DNA of 64,000 bases from Haladaptatus sp. DJG-WS-42 (GTDB lineage Archaea > Halobacteriota > Halobacteria > Halobacteriales > Halococcaceae), in assembly GCF_037198285.1 (NCBI RefSeq), contig NZ_CP147243.1, positions 124,001 through 188,000 of the forward strand. Direction: 5' to 3'. The position numbers and the translations under genes are program-made. The notes under the pieces are model-generated. The model was given only the letters and a program-made list of their open reading frames with translations. It did no database searches and was not told the DNA's origin. Below are positions 25,259 to 34,365 of the stretch, piece by piece; within the stretch, counting starts at the first letter, position 1; the number at the start of each line of letters is the position of its first letter.

Positions 25259-26149
25259 ATGGCCCCCGACGCGTCGCTCCCATCTTCAGTCCCCCTTACG
25301 TCCGAATATCGGGAGGTGAACGGCGTGACCCTGCACGTCATCACTGCGGGGCCGGAAGACGGCCCGCTCGTCGTGCTCCTCCACGGCTTCCCCGACTTCT
25401 GGTACGGCTGGCGCGAACAGATACCGGCGCTCGCAGACGCAGGCTTTCGCGTGCTCGTCCCCGACCAACGCGGCTACAATCTGAGTGACAAACCAAGCGG
25501 CGTCCGCGCCTATCGCATCTCGAAACTCGCAGGGGATGTCGCCGCGCTCATCCGGTCTGAAGGCCGTGACTCGGCCCACCTCGTCGGCCACGACTGGGGC
25601 GGCGGCGTGGCGTGGGACTGTGCGACCCGCTATCCCGAGATGGTAGACCGGCTTTGCATTCTCAACGCGCCACACCCGCGGGTGTTCGCGACCGCGCTGG
25701 CGACGAATCCTCGGCAACTGCTCCGAAGTTGGTACATTTTCTACTTTTTCCTCCCACTCCTTCCGGAGTGGACGCTCGGGCGAAATCGGCAGGCAACGCT
25801 CGAACTGGTGCTCACCGATAGCTCGCGGCCCGGCATCTTCCACGAGGGCGTGATGCGCTACTATCACGAAGCGTGGAGCCGAGACGGGGCGCTCAGGTCG
25901 ATGATACACTGGTATCGGGCGATGCCGCTCGCGGGGCCACTTCCGCCGAAAACGCGGATTCGTGTACCGACACTCATCTGCTGGGGACAAGACGACGGAG
26001 CGCTGCGCCCAGAGCTGGCGGCAAAGAGTTTGGAGTACTGTGAAAATGGGACCCTCAAACGATTCGAGCGGGCGTCACACTGGGTGCACGTCGAAGAACC
26101 AACGGGCGTAAATGAGGCGCTGTGTGCCCATCTCGGCGTAGAATCTTAG
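25259..26149 (+). CDS. Alpha/beta hydrolase, epoxide-hydrolase-like
   Basis: 296 residues. The oxyanion motif [10 protein letters not shown] is at 42-51, the nucleophile is Asp112 in GHDWGG, the acid lies in WGQDDG and the base His in [10 protein letters not shown]. An Asp nucleophile with HGFP and GHDWGG matches epoxide hydrolases and haloalkane dehalogenases; a lid with Trp/Tyr residues ([24 protein letters not shown]) fits epoxide hydrolase better. A cytosolic enzyme for detoxifying or using epoxides is likely. TATA-like ctttatcc at about 25231-25238 supports its own leaderless start. It shares its TTAG stop bases with the convergent XRE-CBS gene. Confidence 0.88.
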   Translation: MAPDASLPSSVPLTSEYREVNGVTLHVITAGPEDGPLVVLLHGFPDFWYGWREQIPALADAGFRVLVPDQRGYNLSDKPSGVRAYRISKLAGDVAALIRSEGRDSAHLVGHDWGGGVAWDCATRYPEMVDRLCILNAPHPRVFATALATNPRQLLRSWYIFYFFLPLLPEWTLGRNRQATLELVLTDSSRPGIFHEGVMRYYHEAWSRDGALRSMIHWYRAMPLAGPLPPKTRIRVPTLICWGQDDGALRPELAAKSLEYCENGTLKRFERASHWVHVEEPTGVNEALCAHLGVES

Positions 26150-26697
26150 CTCAGGTGGGCGGCGATGTCGGCTTCGGTGATGATACCGACCATCTGCCCG
26201 GAGTCGATGACGATGACGGCGTCGTGGTGATTCAGGTGGTTGTCGATTTCGTCGAGCGTCGCCTCGGGGGTGACCGTCGTAATCGACTCGCGCATCACTT
26301 CTGAGACCGGCAGGTCGCCTGCGTTATCGGTATCGCCGGCTTTGCGGATGTCTGAGTTGCTGATGAGGCCAACCGGGTAGCCGTCGTGAAGGACGGGAAG
26401 TTGGGAGAAGCCAGCTTTCAACATCAACTCGATTGCGTTTCGGACGCTGTCGTCCGGGGCGGTGCTGATGACATCTTCGTGCATCAGGTCTTCAGCCCGG
26501 AGAATGTCGCCCTCTGCCTCTTGCAGCGCGTTTACGATGCGTCGAAGCGTCGAGAGGCGCGGGTCTACGTCACCGCCTTCGATGCGTGCGATGAGCGGTT
26601 GGGACACCCCTGCCCGGTTTGCGAGTTCACTTTGGGTGAGACCCAGCCCGGTGCGTCGTTCCCGGAGGTCCGCTGGGGTCGGCAGTTCCATACGCAA
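26146..26697 (-). CDS. XRE-type HTH plus paired CBS domain regulator
   Basis: 183 residues. An N-terminal helix-turn-helix (about 8-60: [24 protein letters not shown]) is joined to a CBS pair (about 70-183, [18 protein letters not shown] and [24 protein letters not shown]). The HTH should bind a promoter and the CBS pair an adenosine ligand such as AMP, ATP or SAM. Archaea carry several such proteins with no well-defined targets. It ends in a four-base overlap with the convergent hydrolase. The UPF0212 gene lies 67 bases upstream on the same strand; co-transcription is possible. Confidence 0.9.
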   Translation of the reverse strand: MRMELPTPADLRERRTGLGLTQSELANRAGVSQPLIARIEGGDVDPRLSTLRRIVNALQEAEGDILRAEDLMHEDVISTAPDDSVRNAIELMLKAGFSQLPVLHDGYPVGLISNSDIRKAGDTDNAGDLPVSEVMRESITTVTPEATLDEIDNHLNHHDAVIVIDSGQMVGIITEADIAAHLS

Positions 26698-26764
26698 AAT
26701 TACTATGGGTTATACGAAAAACCTTCGGTTGCTCAGACGGTGGCGCTGAAAACGCGAAAAATGC

Positions 26765-27124
26765 TTACTGCTCGTCTTCGGTGTCGAGTTCGAACGTCTC
26801 GATGACGTTGAGGGGCACGTCGCGGAGCGCGCCACCGACTTCGCTCTTTGCGATGCGCTGGGCGTGTTCGGTACCCTCTGCGTTGAACACCTTCATCTCC
26901 AGGAGGAGACCGACGAGCGCCGTGTTCGCGGCGATGAACGCGGAGTCGAACGGCTCGTCACAGGCCGGACAGCCGGTGACGCCGACTTCGACCTCGACGT
27001 AGTCCATGTCCTTCTGGTTCAGTCGCTTCCCTGCTTCGCTGACCGCGACGCCGATGGCGTCGTCGATCTGCTTTACGTCTCTGACCAACCAGGCGGCTTC
27101 CATTGCGACCAAATAATCGCTCAT
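26765..27124 (-). CDS. UPF0212/DUF555 family protein
   Basis: 119 residues. The family is recognised from the start MSDYLVAMEAAWLVRDVK, the conserved Cys pair GCPACDEPFDSAF and the AKSEVGGALRDVPLNV segment. It is restricted to archaea, of unknown function; the C-P-x-C pair may bind zinc. Length is normal. It precedes the XRE-CBS gene on the same strand. Confidence 0.9.
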   Translation of the reverse strand: MSDYLVAMEAAWLVRDVKQIDDAIGVAVSEAGKRLNQKDMDYVEVEVGVTGCPACDEPFDSAFIAANTALVGLLLEMKVFNAEGTEHAQRIAKSEVGGALRDVPLNVIETFELDTEDEQ

Positions 27125-27403
27125 ACTCCTACTCAGTCGGCGGGGGGTTTGAAGCGTTGTGATTTCCCCGCGGAGCGCGCACGCTATCGGAATTATCGCT
27201 ATAACTTATGCGTAGGGACGGGGTTGCTCATCGCTTGCTGATTGAACGCCCGGCCCAGTCTGTGTATTTTGTTGCGTCGGAATCAAGTTAGATTGAATCG
27301 ATAGACGGCGCGGCGGTGTGCGGTGGCACCACCCCACATTTTAGTTCCGATGCGTAGGGAAGGTTTATATATACCCCCCTCGGCAGCAACAACCGAAGAC
27401 GAA
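27125..27403. other. Intergenic region with promoter and an 11-bp direct repeat
   Basis: 279 bases without a convincing gene. It contains ATGCGTAGGGA twice, at 27208-27218 and 27350-27360. The second copy lies three bases before a strong TATA box TTTATATATA (27364-27373), in the place of the TFB-recognition element, and serves the 56-residue ORF that follows. The first copy follows a TATA-like gctataact. I see no tRNA or hairpin that would define an RNA gene, but a short transcript cannot be excluded. Confidence 0.55.
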
Positions 27404-27574
27404 ATGAACCGCCTCTACCGCGCAAGTCTGCTGGCCCTGTACCAACTGAGCATCTTCGCTGGCATTTTGCTCCTGCCGCTCGCCCTCGGCGCTCGCCGCC
27501 TCGGCATCCCACTGCCAATCCACCGTGTCATCGACCGGCTTGGGACCGCTGTTGACTCTGCTGACGACCGCTAA
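27404..27574 (+). CDS. Small single-helix membrane protein
   Basis: 56 residues. One hydrophobic segment (about 8-30: LLALYQLSIFAGILLLPLALG) follows a short basic start (MNRLYR) and is followed by a basic/amphipathic tail (RRLGIP...RVIDRLG), so the tail is probably cytoplasmic. A strong TATA box 30-40 bases upstream shows that it is transcribed. It is followed by a T-rich stop region (ccctttttaaac, about 27596-27607) and by psmB. I do not know its function; possible roles are a subunit-like or regulatory microprotein. Proximity to the proteasome gene may not mean a functional link. Confidence 0.65.
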   Translation: MNRLYRASLLALYQLSIFAGILLLPLALGARRLGIPLPIHRVIDRLGTAVDSADDR

Positions 27575-27640
27575 CGACGAACCAACCGCCACCACCCTTT
27601 TTAAACACTTCCAGCTTCGAGCGGTCGCTCAAACCACGAG

Positions 27641-27676
27641 CCACCGGGTGATTTCACCCTGAAGAGGTGGTTTTAT
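27641..27676 (+). promoter_or_regulatory. psmB promoter with an adjoining nested inverted repeat
   Basis: TATA-like ttttat at 27671-27676 is 27-32 bases before the psmB ATG. Directly upstream lies a nested inverted repeat: outer arms CCACC (27641-27645) and GGTGG (27666-27670), inner arms GGGTGA (27646-27651) and TCACCC (27654-27659) around TT. As DNA it could be an operator abutting the TATA box. Confidence 0.5.
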
Positions 27677-27702
27677 CAGTACTCGGCAACTAGGAACACG
27701 CA

Positions 27703-28428
27703 ATGCGAGACCCAACGATTGGCTCTGAGTTCTCTCGGAACCTAAACCGCTTCGCCCCCCAGGATGCGAACCCGTATGCGTCCTCGTTCGCTTCGATTCC
27801 TGAGTTCGACGCCTCGAAAATCGACAACGACATGGTCAACAGCACCGGGACGACGACCATCGGCCTCACGACCGAAGACGGCGTCATCATCGCAACCGAC
27901 ATGCGCGCCTCCCTCGGCGGCCGCTTCGTCTCCAACAAGGACGTCCAGAAGGTCGAACAGATTCACCCGACCGGCGCGCTCACGCTCGTTGGCTCCGTCG
28001 GTGGTGCCCAGATGCTGATTCGTTCCCTGCGCGCAGAGGTCAACCTCTACCAGTCTCGTCGCGGCGAGGAGATGTCCATGAAGGCACTCTCCACCCTCGC
28101 AGGCCACATGTGCCGTGGACTGCCAACGACGCCAATCCTCGGCGGTGTCGACGACGACGGTCACCACGTCTACAGCATCGACCCAGCAGGCGGCGTCATG
28201 AAAGACGACTACACGGTCACCGGCTCCGGCCTAACCGTCGCCTACGGGACGCTCGAACGCCTCTACGAACCCGGTCTCTCGAACGAAGAAGCAATCGGCG
28301 TGGCCGCCGCTGGTGTCAAAGCCGCCGTCGAACGCGACACGGGCTCCGGTAACGGTGTCTACATCGCAGAGATTACCCACGACGGCGTCGACATCCACGG
28401 GCACAAAGACTTCAACGAAGTCTTATAG
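27703..28428 (+). CDS. psmB: Proteasome beta subunit
   Basis: 241 residues. The first 49 residues form a propeptide ending NSTG; autocleavage before Thr50 (G-TTTIGL) exposes the catalytic N-terminal threonine of the mature subunit. TTEDGVIIATDMRASLGG and YSIDPAGGVMKDDYTVTGSG are conserved for archaeal 20S beta. The 49-residue propeptide is typical of haloarchaea. It forms the inner rings of the 20S core with an alpha subunit encoded elsewhere and degrades proteins delivered by PAN or other AAA ATPases. It is monocistronic here, with its own promoter and a downstream T-rich terminator. Confidence 0.96.
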   Translation: MRDPTIGSEFSRNLNRFAPQDANPYASSFASIPEFDASKIDNDMVNSTGTTTIGLTTEDGVIIATDMRASLGGRFVSNKDVQKVEQIHPTGALTLVGSVGGAQMLIRSLRAEVNLYQSRRGEEMSMKALSTLAGHMCRGLPTTPILGGVDDDGHHVYSIDPAGGVMKDDYTVTGSGLTVAYGTLERLYEPGLSNEEAIGVAAAGVKAAVERDTGSGNGVYIAEITHDGVDIHGHKDFNEVL

Positions 28429-28432
28429 AGCC

Positions 28433-28461
28433 GTTTTCTGTTTTCGCATCGCAGCTTTTTC
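28433..28461 (+). terminator. T-rich terminator after psmB
   Basis: Three T runs follow the psmB stop closely (28434-28437, 28441-28444 and 28456-28460). Oligo-T tracts of this kind are intrinsic terminators in archaea. No strong hairpin is needed or seen. Confidence 0.5.
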
Positions 28462-28594
28462 TCACAAGAGTGCGTTCACACTGAGCGGCCGTTCCCAGTT
28501 CCCACACCGACAGTGCGAGGCCACCGCACGAATCATTATCACTACTGCAGACGAATCTCTTTCAGGCATCTCGCGGGGTGTCCGAGGCTCACCA

Positions 28595-29149
28595 ATGGTC
28601 AGTTTAGAGACGGCATTCATCGTGCTGGTAGTACTCGTCCCGCTCGCGGTCATTCTGGGGAGTGTCATCCTCTTTTCGTACGTCACAACCCAGTATCTCC
28701 AAACACGCGCCACAGTCTCTCACGGGTCGCTTTCTGCGGTGCAGGAACGCCTTGATGTGCTCGAAAGCGCCCGCTACATCACCTCGGGGACCATTGTGGA
28801 CGTGCGCGAACATTCCCAGCGGTCGAAAAAATGGCTTTTCACCGGCCCTGCGGTTTCCGGAATTCAGGTCGTGATTGCCGTGCCGACCGAGACTGAGACC
28901 GACACCAGCCTCTGGTTCAAGACGCCCGAAAAACTCGATGGTACCTCGAAATTTGAGCGGTTTCTCGCCTACTGCAAGGTACACCCGAGCGAAGTCGAAG
29001 AACTCCTTGGCAAACAGGTTCCGGTCACGCTGAAAGACGGTGAGTGGCAAACGAACTGGATTACGGCCTCTCGGCGACGCGAACCGATTGTTTCGGTTTC
29101 GCAGGTTGTCTCCCGGCTGTTCGGCGAGGAAGAAGAAGACGTGGTGTAG
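28595..29149 (+). CDS. Single-pass membrane protein of unknown function
   Basis: 184 residues from the ATG at 28595; the longer upstream frame overlaps psmB and is rejected. One N-terminal transmembrane helix (about 6-30: TAFIVLVVLVPLAVILGSVILFSYV) leads to a cytosolic or external globular domain with alternating strands (TSGTIVDVREHSQRSKKWLF, SGIQVVIAVPTETETD, KQVPVTLKDGEWQTNW). The end is acidic (EEEEDVV). I do not recognise the family. It stops one base before the end of the convergent GCS2-like gene, leaving no space for a terminator. Confidence 0.75.
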   Translation: MVSLETAFIVLVVLVPLAVILGSVILFSYVTTQYLQTRATVSHGSLSAVQERLDVLESARYITSGTIVDVREHSQRSKKWLFTGPAVSGIQVVIAVPTETETDTSLWFKTPEKLDGTSKFERFLAYCKVHPSEVEELLGKQVPVTLKDGEWQTNWITASRRREPIVSVSQVVSRLFGEEEEDVV

Positions 29150-29150
29150 T

Positions 29151-30701
29151 TCAGCTATCCGCCCACTTGGCAAACGTACCCTCGATGAGGGTGTCTTTTT
29201 GCTTTCGCATGTACTCGCGTTGCATCCCCGAGAGTGCGTCTGCGAAGGAGTCTCCCTTCTCGACGCGCGCGGTGACTTCGTCGTGTTTCCACTGCGCTGG
29301 CGTCATGCGGTGGCGTGCGCGCATCCGGAGTGGCCAGAGATATTTCGCGGCTTCTTCGTCCGAGTGACCGCGCAGTTTGAGGCCGTCTTTCGCGTGGGCG
29401 AAGATGTCTTCGTACATCGTTTCGAGATTCGTCGTTTCGCGGCCGTCGTTCGTAATCCATCGCATGTCTGCATCCAGCCCGTCGCGGACGGCGGCGTAGA
29501 AGTTCTCCTCTGCGAACTGCCAATCGAGGTCGGCGACCGGATGCTCCCTGCGCGGCAGGCTCTCCATCAGTCCGGCGAACATCGCTTGGAAGGCGATGGA
29601 GTCGCGGACGGTTGGCTGGGCGGGAATTGGTCGGAATTCGATGCGGGCGTTCGCCGCAGACCGCGTTGGCCCGCCGAACACCGGCCGCACCCACCGCCAG
29701 TACGTGCCGTGTTTCATCCGGAAGTGGGCAAACTTGTCGTCGAAGCGGTCAGACGCGGAGACGGGCATTGGGACGAGCGTCGAATCCTCGACGATGTTGT
29801 CGATGGCCGCTTCGACGCTGTCTATGTCACGCGGGAAGCTGACTTTTCCTTTCTCGCCGGTTGCCGGATTGAGCGCCGTCTCGAACACGCTGATACGGTT
29901 TTCCATCCACGCGTCGTCGAGAATCTCGTCTGTGGTGGCGTCCTCGTCGTAGAGATCTGCGGGGAAAAACGGCGCGTTCACGCCAAGAGCAAGCAGTGGT
30001 CCCGCGAATCGAAGCGCGTAGCGGAAGTGTCGCGGAAGGTCGCGCGCTTGGGCGACCTGATAGTGGGGTTGAATCGACGTGATAAGGCTCTCTGGCATTA
30101 CCGTATCAGCCTGTAGCGAGACGTGTGGAGCTTCAAGCCGCATCCCGGCGTCGAGGCCGTCTTTTCGGTTCGCCATCGCGTGATAGCGCACCGAATCTGA
30201 CATGTTAGTTGCAATCGTGACGTCGCCGTCAGTGATGCTGTTGGTCAGGTATTCGCGCGCTGATTCGCCCTCTGGCGGGATGGTCCACATGCCGTCGCTC
30301 ACGAGGCGCATGCCCTCTGCACCGACGCACTCTTGGGCCGTCTGGAGGCGGGCGCGAACCTCTGCCTCCTGTGCGGCGAGGCCGTACTGATTGAGTGGTT
30401 GGGGGCTCGTGGACATCTCGGCGTTGTGCAGCCCGAGTTCCTTCTCGAAGCCGATGAATTCGAGCAAGCGTCGGGGAACCCGCATGAGTTCGCCCGCGCC
30501 GCCGCCGTCGTCGTGGCGACCCTCTGCGTCCGCGACGGCGTAGAACTCGTACTCGAAGCCGATGATGGCCTGTGGGTTGTCGAACGTGCCTGCTGCGACT
30601 TCCTCTTTGATGACCGAAGCGTCTTCTTCCACCCGTGTCTGGAACGCCTCTGCGTCGATTTCGAGGACGTCGTTGACCTGCGCAGCAAGGTCTAAGTCCA
30701 T
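29151..30701 (-). CDS. Glutamate-cysteine-ligase-like (GCS2 family) protein, long form
   Basis: 516 residues. The GCS2 fold is indicated by IIGFEYEFYAV (about 46-56, the family's E-x-E-F metal/glutamate site), AEMSTSPQPLNQYG, the RLEAPHVSLQAD segment and ANARIEFRPIPAQPTVRDS. GCS2 enzymes join an amino acid to the gamma-carboxyl of glutamate using ATP. Haloarchaea use gamma-glutamylcysteine as main thiol, made by a shorter GshA; this protein is about 150 residues longer, so another gamma-glutamyl or amide ligation is possible. No partner genes adjoin it. Confidence 0.75.
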   Translation of the reverse strand: MDLDLAAQVNDVLEIDAEAFQTRVEEDASVIKEEVAAGTFDNPQAIIGFEYEFYAVADAEGRHDDGGGAGELMRVPRRLLEFIGFEKELGLHNAEMSTSPQPLNQYGLAAQEAEVRARLQTAQECVGAEGMRLVSDGMWTIPPEGESAREYLTNSITDGDVTIATNMSDSVRYHAMANRKDGLDAGMRLEAPHVSLQADTVMPESLITSIQPHYQVAQARDLPRHFRYALRFAGPLLALGVNAPFFPADLYDEDATTDEILDDAWMENRISVFETALNPATGEKGKVSFPRDIDSVEAAIDNIVEDSTLVPMPVSASDRFDDKFAHFRMKHGTYWRWVRPVFGGPTRSAANARIEFRPIPAQPTVRDSIAFQAMFAGLMESLPRREHPVADLDWQFAEENFYAAVRDGLDADMRWITNDGRETTNLETMYEDIFAHAKDGLKLRGHSDEEAAKYLWPLRMRARHRMTPAQWKHDEVTARVEKGDSFADALSGMQREYMRKQKDTLIEGTFAKWADS

Positions 30702-30765
30702 AGCCGAGGGTGAGAGGGCGACGACATAAAATCTCTTGGCAACACGTCAGCTTCGAGAAACGGTA

Positions 30766-32592
30766 TCAAACGCCCCACAACGCGACGATACCGAGTGTCG
30801 TCACAACGGTGAGCAACAGTTGCAGTGGGGCGCCGACTCTGACGTAGTCGATAAAGCGGTAGCCACCCGGTGAGTACACCATGAGGTTCGTCTGATAGCC
30901 AACGGGCGTCATGAACGCCGTCGAGGCGGCGAACGTCACGGCGAGCACAAATGCGAACGGTTCGGCTCCAATTCTGAGCGCGGCATCGACCGCGATTGGC
31001 ATGGTCAACACCACGCTTGCGACGGGCGTAATCACGTCTGCGAGCAGGCCGGTGAGCAGATAGAACAGTCCGAGAACGACGATGGCTGGGAGCACCGCAC
31101 CGTACTCGACGATGATGCTCCCGAGGAAAGCTGCCCCACCCGTTTCCTGCATGGCGAGGCCGAGCGGGATGATGCCCGCGAGCAAGAAAATAACCTCCCA
31201 GTTCACCGAGTCGTAGGCCTCAGACGGCCGGATGACATCGGTCACGACCATCGCCACGACGCCGCCGAGCGCGGCGATGACGATGGGGAGCAGGTTCAAC
31301 GCGGCGGTGGCGATGACCCCGGCGATGATAGAAAGGGCCAGCGCCACCTTCCGGCGGTCGAGCGGTTCTGGGTCGGTGAGCGCGCTCGTGTGGGCGACTT
31401 CGGTGATGAGCAGTTCACCGCGTTCTTCTAACAGTTCGACAGCAGAGTCGGTCGCGTGGAGCAAGAAGCCGTCCCCTTCCTGCAATTTCGGGCCGGAGAG
31501 GTGGTCGTGGAAGATGTCCTCACCGCGTCGGATGGCGAGCACCGTGGCCGCGTAGCGCTCTCTGAGACGCGCGGTTGCGAGCGTCTGGCCGATGAGCGAG
31601 GACTCGGCCGGGATGATGGTTTCGACGAGCGTGCCCGGGCCGCTCAGCGGGGCCAGTTCGAGTTCGGTCACCGGGGCTTTCCGCAGAACGCGCAGCGACT
31701 CACCGGCGGCGAAAGCGCTTATCGCGTTTTCGTCGCCTCGCACGGTGAGGATGTCGCGCACTTCGATTTCTTGGTCGGTCTCCTCTGCGAGATACAGACG
31801 GTCTCCGCGCGTTATCTGGAGCACGTCCACGTCGTAGACACGTTCTGCGAGTGCTTCGTTGATTTTCTCCCCGACGAGCGGCGAACTCTGGCTGACCGTG
31901 ACCTTCACGAGATAGTCGGCTAACTCGAACTCGTCTGTAAGGTCTGCGGCGAGGATGCGCTCTGGCAGCAGATACTGGCCAATCGTCATCAGGTAGATGG
32001 CTCCGACCAGCAATATGAGAAAGCCAAGCGGGGTGAACTCGAACATCGAGAAGGGATGGTTGATGAGGTCAGCAGAGATGTCCGAGGCGACGATGTTCGT
32101 CGCCGTTCCGATGAGCGTGAGCGTCCCGCCAAGCATCGCGGCGTAGGAAAGCGGAATGAGCAGCTTTGACGGAGAGATGCGACTCTGGTCTGCGAGGTCG
32201 GTGACCATTGGGATGAACACGGCGACGACGGGTGTGTTGTTGATGATACCCGCGACTGGGCCAGTGATGCCGATGGTGGCCGCAAGCAGCTTCATGCGAC
32301 TTCCCGCCGTGTACTCACCGACTCGACGGCCGAGTTGGGTCACGATGCCGGTTTGTTCGATGCCAGAGGAGAGAATGTACATTGCGACGATGGTGATGGT
32401 CGCCGCGTTCGAGAAGCCAGAAATCGCCTCCTGTGGAGAGATTTGCGTCCACGGCTGGAGGATGACCATGGTGACGAGCAGCGCAATCGCAGTGATGTCG
32501 GCGGGCAGCCGTTCGGTGACGAACAACACCACCGTGACGGCGATAAGGCCGAACACCACGAGCGCGCCGGTAGACGGTGGCGGAATTGCCAT
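30766..32592 (-). CDS. SLC13-family anion permease with two TrkA-C (RCK_C) domains
   Basis: 608 residues. Two sets of hydrophobic helices (about 8-200 and 405-608) flank two TrkA-C domains at about 221-293 and 308-392. The helical halves carry DASS/SLC13 patterns such as SNAATITIVAMYILSSGI, GPVAGIINNTPVVAVFIPMV and the second-half ITPVASVVLTMPIA and STAFMTPVGYQTNLMVY. Members move sulfate, dicarboxylates or similar anions, often with Na+; the TrkA-C domains sense ligands. It starts ATG at 32592 and is divergent from ligA 87 bases away. Substrate is not defined. Confidence 0.9.
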   Translation of the reverse strand: MAIPPPSTGALVVFGLIAVTVVLFVTERLPADITAIALLVTMVILQPWTQISPQEAISGFSNAATITIVAMYILSSGIEQTGIVTQLGRRVGEYTAGSRMKLLAATIGITGPVAGIINNTPVVAVFIPMVTDLADQSRISPSKLLIPLSYAAMLGGTLTLIGTATNIVASDISADLINHPFSMFEFTPLGFLILLVGAIYLMTIGQYLLPERILAADLTDEFELADYLVKVTVSQSSPLVGEKINEALAERVYDVDVLQITRGDRLYLAEETDQEIEVRDILTVRGDENAISAFAAGESLRVLRKAPVTELELAPLSGPGTLVETIIPAESSLIGQTLATARLRERYAATVLAIRRGEDIFHDHLSGPKLQEGDGFLLHATDSAVELLEERGELLITEVAHTSALTDPEPLDRRKVALALSIIAGVIATAALNLLPIVIAALGGVVAMVVTDVIRPSEAYDSVNWEVIFLLAGIIPLGLAMQETGGAAFLGSIIVEYGAVLPAIVVLGLFYLLTGLLADVITPVASVVLTMPIAVDAALRIGAEPFAFVLAVTFAASTAFMTPVGYQTNLMVYSPGGYRFIDYVRVGAPLQLLLTVVTTLGIVALWGV

Positions 32593-32679
32593 ACCCAGTC
32601 ATTCTCATGGCAAGACTATTACCATTGCCCCGCCCGTCGTTCGGGGCGTTTATTCTCACAGAGGACAACGGTTTCGTCA

Positions 32680-34329
32680 ATGGAGTTCGCCGCGTTCGCC
32701 GCCCGCGCTCGCGCCATCGAAGCCGAGCCTGCAGACCTAGCAATCGTCTCGCTCGTTACGACCCTTTTTGCAGAAGCGGGCGACGACCTCGACACCATTT
32801 CGCGGTTCATCCAAGGCCGCGTGTTCCCCGCCCACGATTCGACCACGCTCGATATCGGCCCACGACTGCTGTACGAGGCACTCGCCCGTGCCGCCGGACA
32901 GAACATCTCCGCCGCAGCCGTCGAGGACCGCCTCGCCGAGATGGGCGAAATTGGCGAGGTAGCCGCGAGCTACGACTTCGGCGGCCAGCAAGGCCTCGCC
33001 GCGTTCGGAACAGGTGGAACGGACGCGCTCACCGTCGCTGAGGTGGATGAAGAACTACGCCGAGTCGCCGCCGCAGACGGGTCGGGGAGTCAAGACCGAA
33101 AACTCGACATCCTGTTCGGGTTGTTCAACCGCACCGACCCCGACGAAGCCCGGTATCTCGCGCGTCTCGTTCTTTCTGAAATGCGTATCGGCGTCGGGGA
33201 GGGAGCCGTGAGAGATGCCATCGCCCAAGCGTTCGAGGTCGATGTTGAACCGGTCGAACGCGCCTTGCAGGTATCGAACGATTACGGCCTCGTCGCCGTC
33301 ACCGCCCGCGACGATGGCGAAGCTGGACTCGCTGACCTGACCCTCGAAATCGGGCGGCCCGTCCAGGCGATGCTCGCACAGGCGGGAACCGTCACGGATG
33401 CCCTCGAAGCGTGGGAAGAAGCCGCGGTCGAAGTCAAATTCGACGGCGCGCGCGTCCAGATTCACTCCGACGGCGAGGACGTCACCATCTTCTCGCGGAA
33501 CATGGAGGAGGTGACCGAACCGCTGCCGGAAGTCGTGGCGTTCGTTCACGAACACGTCGCCGCCCCTGCCATCCTCGACGGCGAGGTCGTAGCCACCGAC
33601 GACGACGGCCGCCCCCTGCCGTTTCAGGAAGTCCTCAAGCGTTTCCGACGAAAGCACGACGTGGCCCGCGCCCGCGAGGAGGTCGAACTCTCGCTGTACG
33701 TTTTCGACTGCCTGCACGCAGACGGTGACGACCTGTTAGAAGCCCCGCTCACGGAACGCCACGCTCGGCTCACAGACCTACTCGACGTGGGCGTTTCAGA
33801 ACTGCACGTCACGGGCGACGCAGACGAAATTGCGGCTATCGAAGCCGACGCGCTCGAAGACGGCCACGAGGGTATCATGCTCAAGAATCCCGATTCGACG
33901 TACTCACCGGGTCGCCGCGGGAAAAACTGGCTCAAGCGAAAGCCAGCCGTGGAAACGCTCGACCTCGTCGTGACCGGCGCGGAGTGGGGCGAGGGCCGCC
34001 GGGCGAAGTTCCTCGGGACGTTCCTCCTCTCTGCGCGAACCGACTCGGGATACGAAACAATCGGCAAGGTGGCGACGGGCATCACCGACGAGCAACTCGC
34101 AGAACTCACGACCCTGCTCGAACCGCACATCGAACAGCAGTCGGGACAAACGGTCGAGATACACCCAGAAGTCGTGTTCGAAGTCGGCTACGAAGAGATT
34201 CAGACCTCGCCCACCTACTCCTCCGGCTACGCGCTCAGATTTCCGCGATTCCTTTCAGTGCGAGCGGACAAGACGGTCGATGACGCCGATTCGCTGGAGC
34301 GCGTCGAACGCCTCGCCCAAAATCAGTAA
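32680..34329 (+). CDS. ligA: ATP-dependent DNA ligase
   Basis: 549 residues from the ATG at 32680; a longer upstream frame to 32335 lies antisense to the permease and is rejected. N-terminal DNA-binding domain about 1-210; the adenylated Lys253 lies in VKFDGARVQIH (KxDG); further motifs are FDCLHADGDDLL, EGIMLKNP and the C-terminal OB-fold KRKPAVETLDLVVTGAEWG. It seals nicks in replication and repair with ATP. Length is normal for archaeal LigA. The promoter shares the 87-base gap with the divergent permease gene. Confidence 0.95.
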   Translation: MEFAAFAARARAIEAEPADLAIVSLVTTLFAEAGDDLDTISRFIQGRVFPAHDSTTLDIGPRLLYEALARAAGQNISAAAVEDRLAEMGEIGEVAASYDFGGQQGLAAFGTGGTDALTVAEVDEELRRVAAADGSGSQDRKLDILFGLFNRTDPDEARYLARLVLSEMRIGVGEGAVRDAIAQAFEVDVEPVERALQVSNDYGLVAVTARDDGEAGLADLTLEIGRPVQAMLAQAGTVTDALEAWEEAAVEVKFDGARVQIHSDGEDVTIFSRNMEEVTEPLPEVVAFVHEHVAAPAILDGEVVATDDDGRPLPFQEVLKRFRRKHDVARAREEVELSLYVFDCLHADGDDLLEAPLTERHARLTDLLDVGVSELHVTGDADEIAAIEADALEDGHEGIMLKNPDSTYSPGRRGKNWLKRKPAVETLDLVVTGAEWGEGRRAKFLGTFLLSARTDSGYETIGKVATGITDEQLAELTTLLEPHIEQQSGQTVEIHPEVVFEVGYEEIQTSPTYSSGYALRFPRFLSVRADKTVDDADSLERVERLAQNQ

Positions 34330-34365
34330 GCCACCTTCTTTGCCGTCGATTTCAAACCTGTGAGT

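Noticed and set aside
32335-32679. N-terminal extension of the DNA ligase
   Set aside because: It lies antisense to the permease gene and is unlike ligase; the ATG at 32680 gives the normal ligase start.
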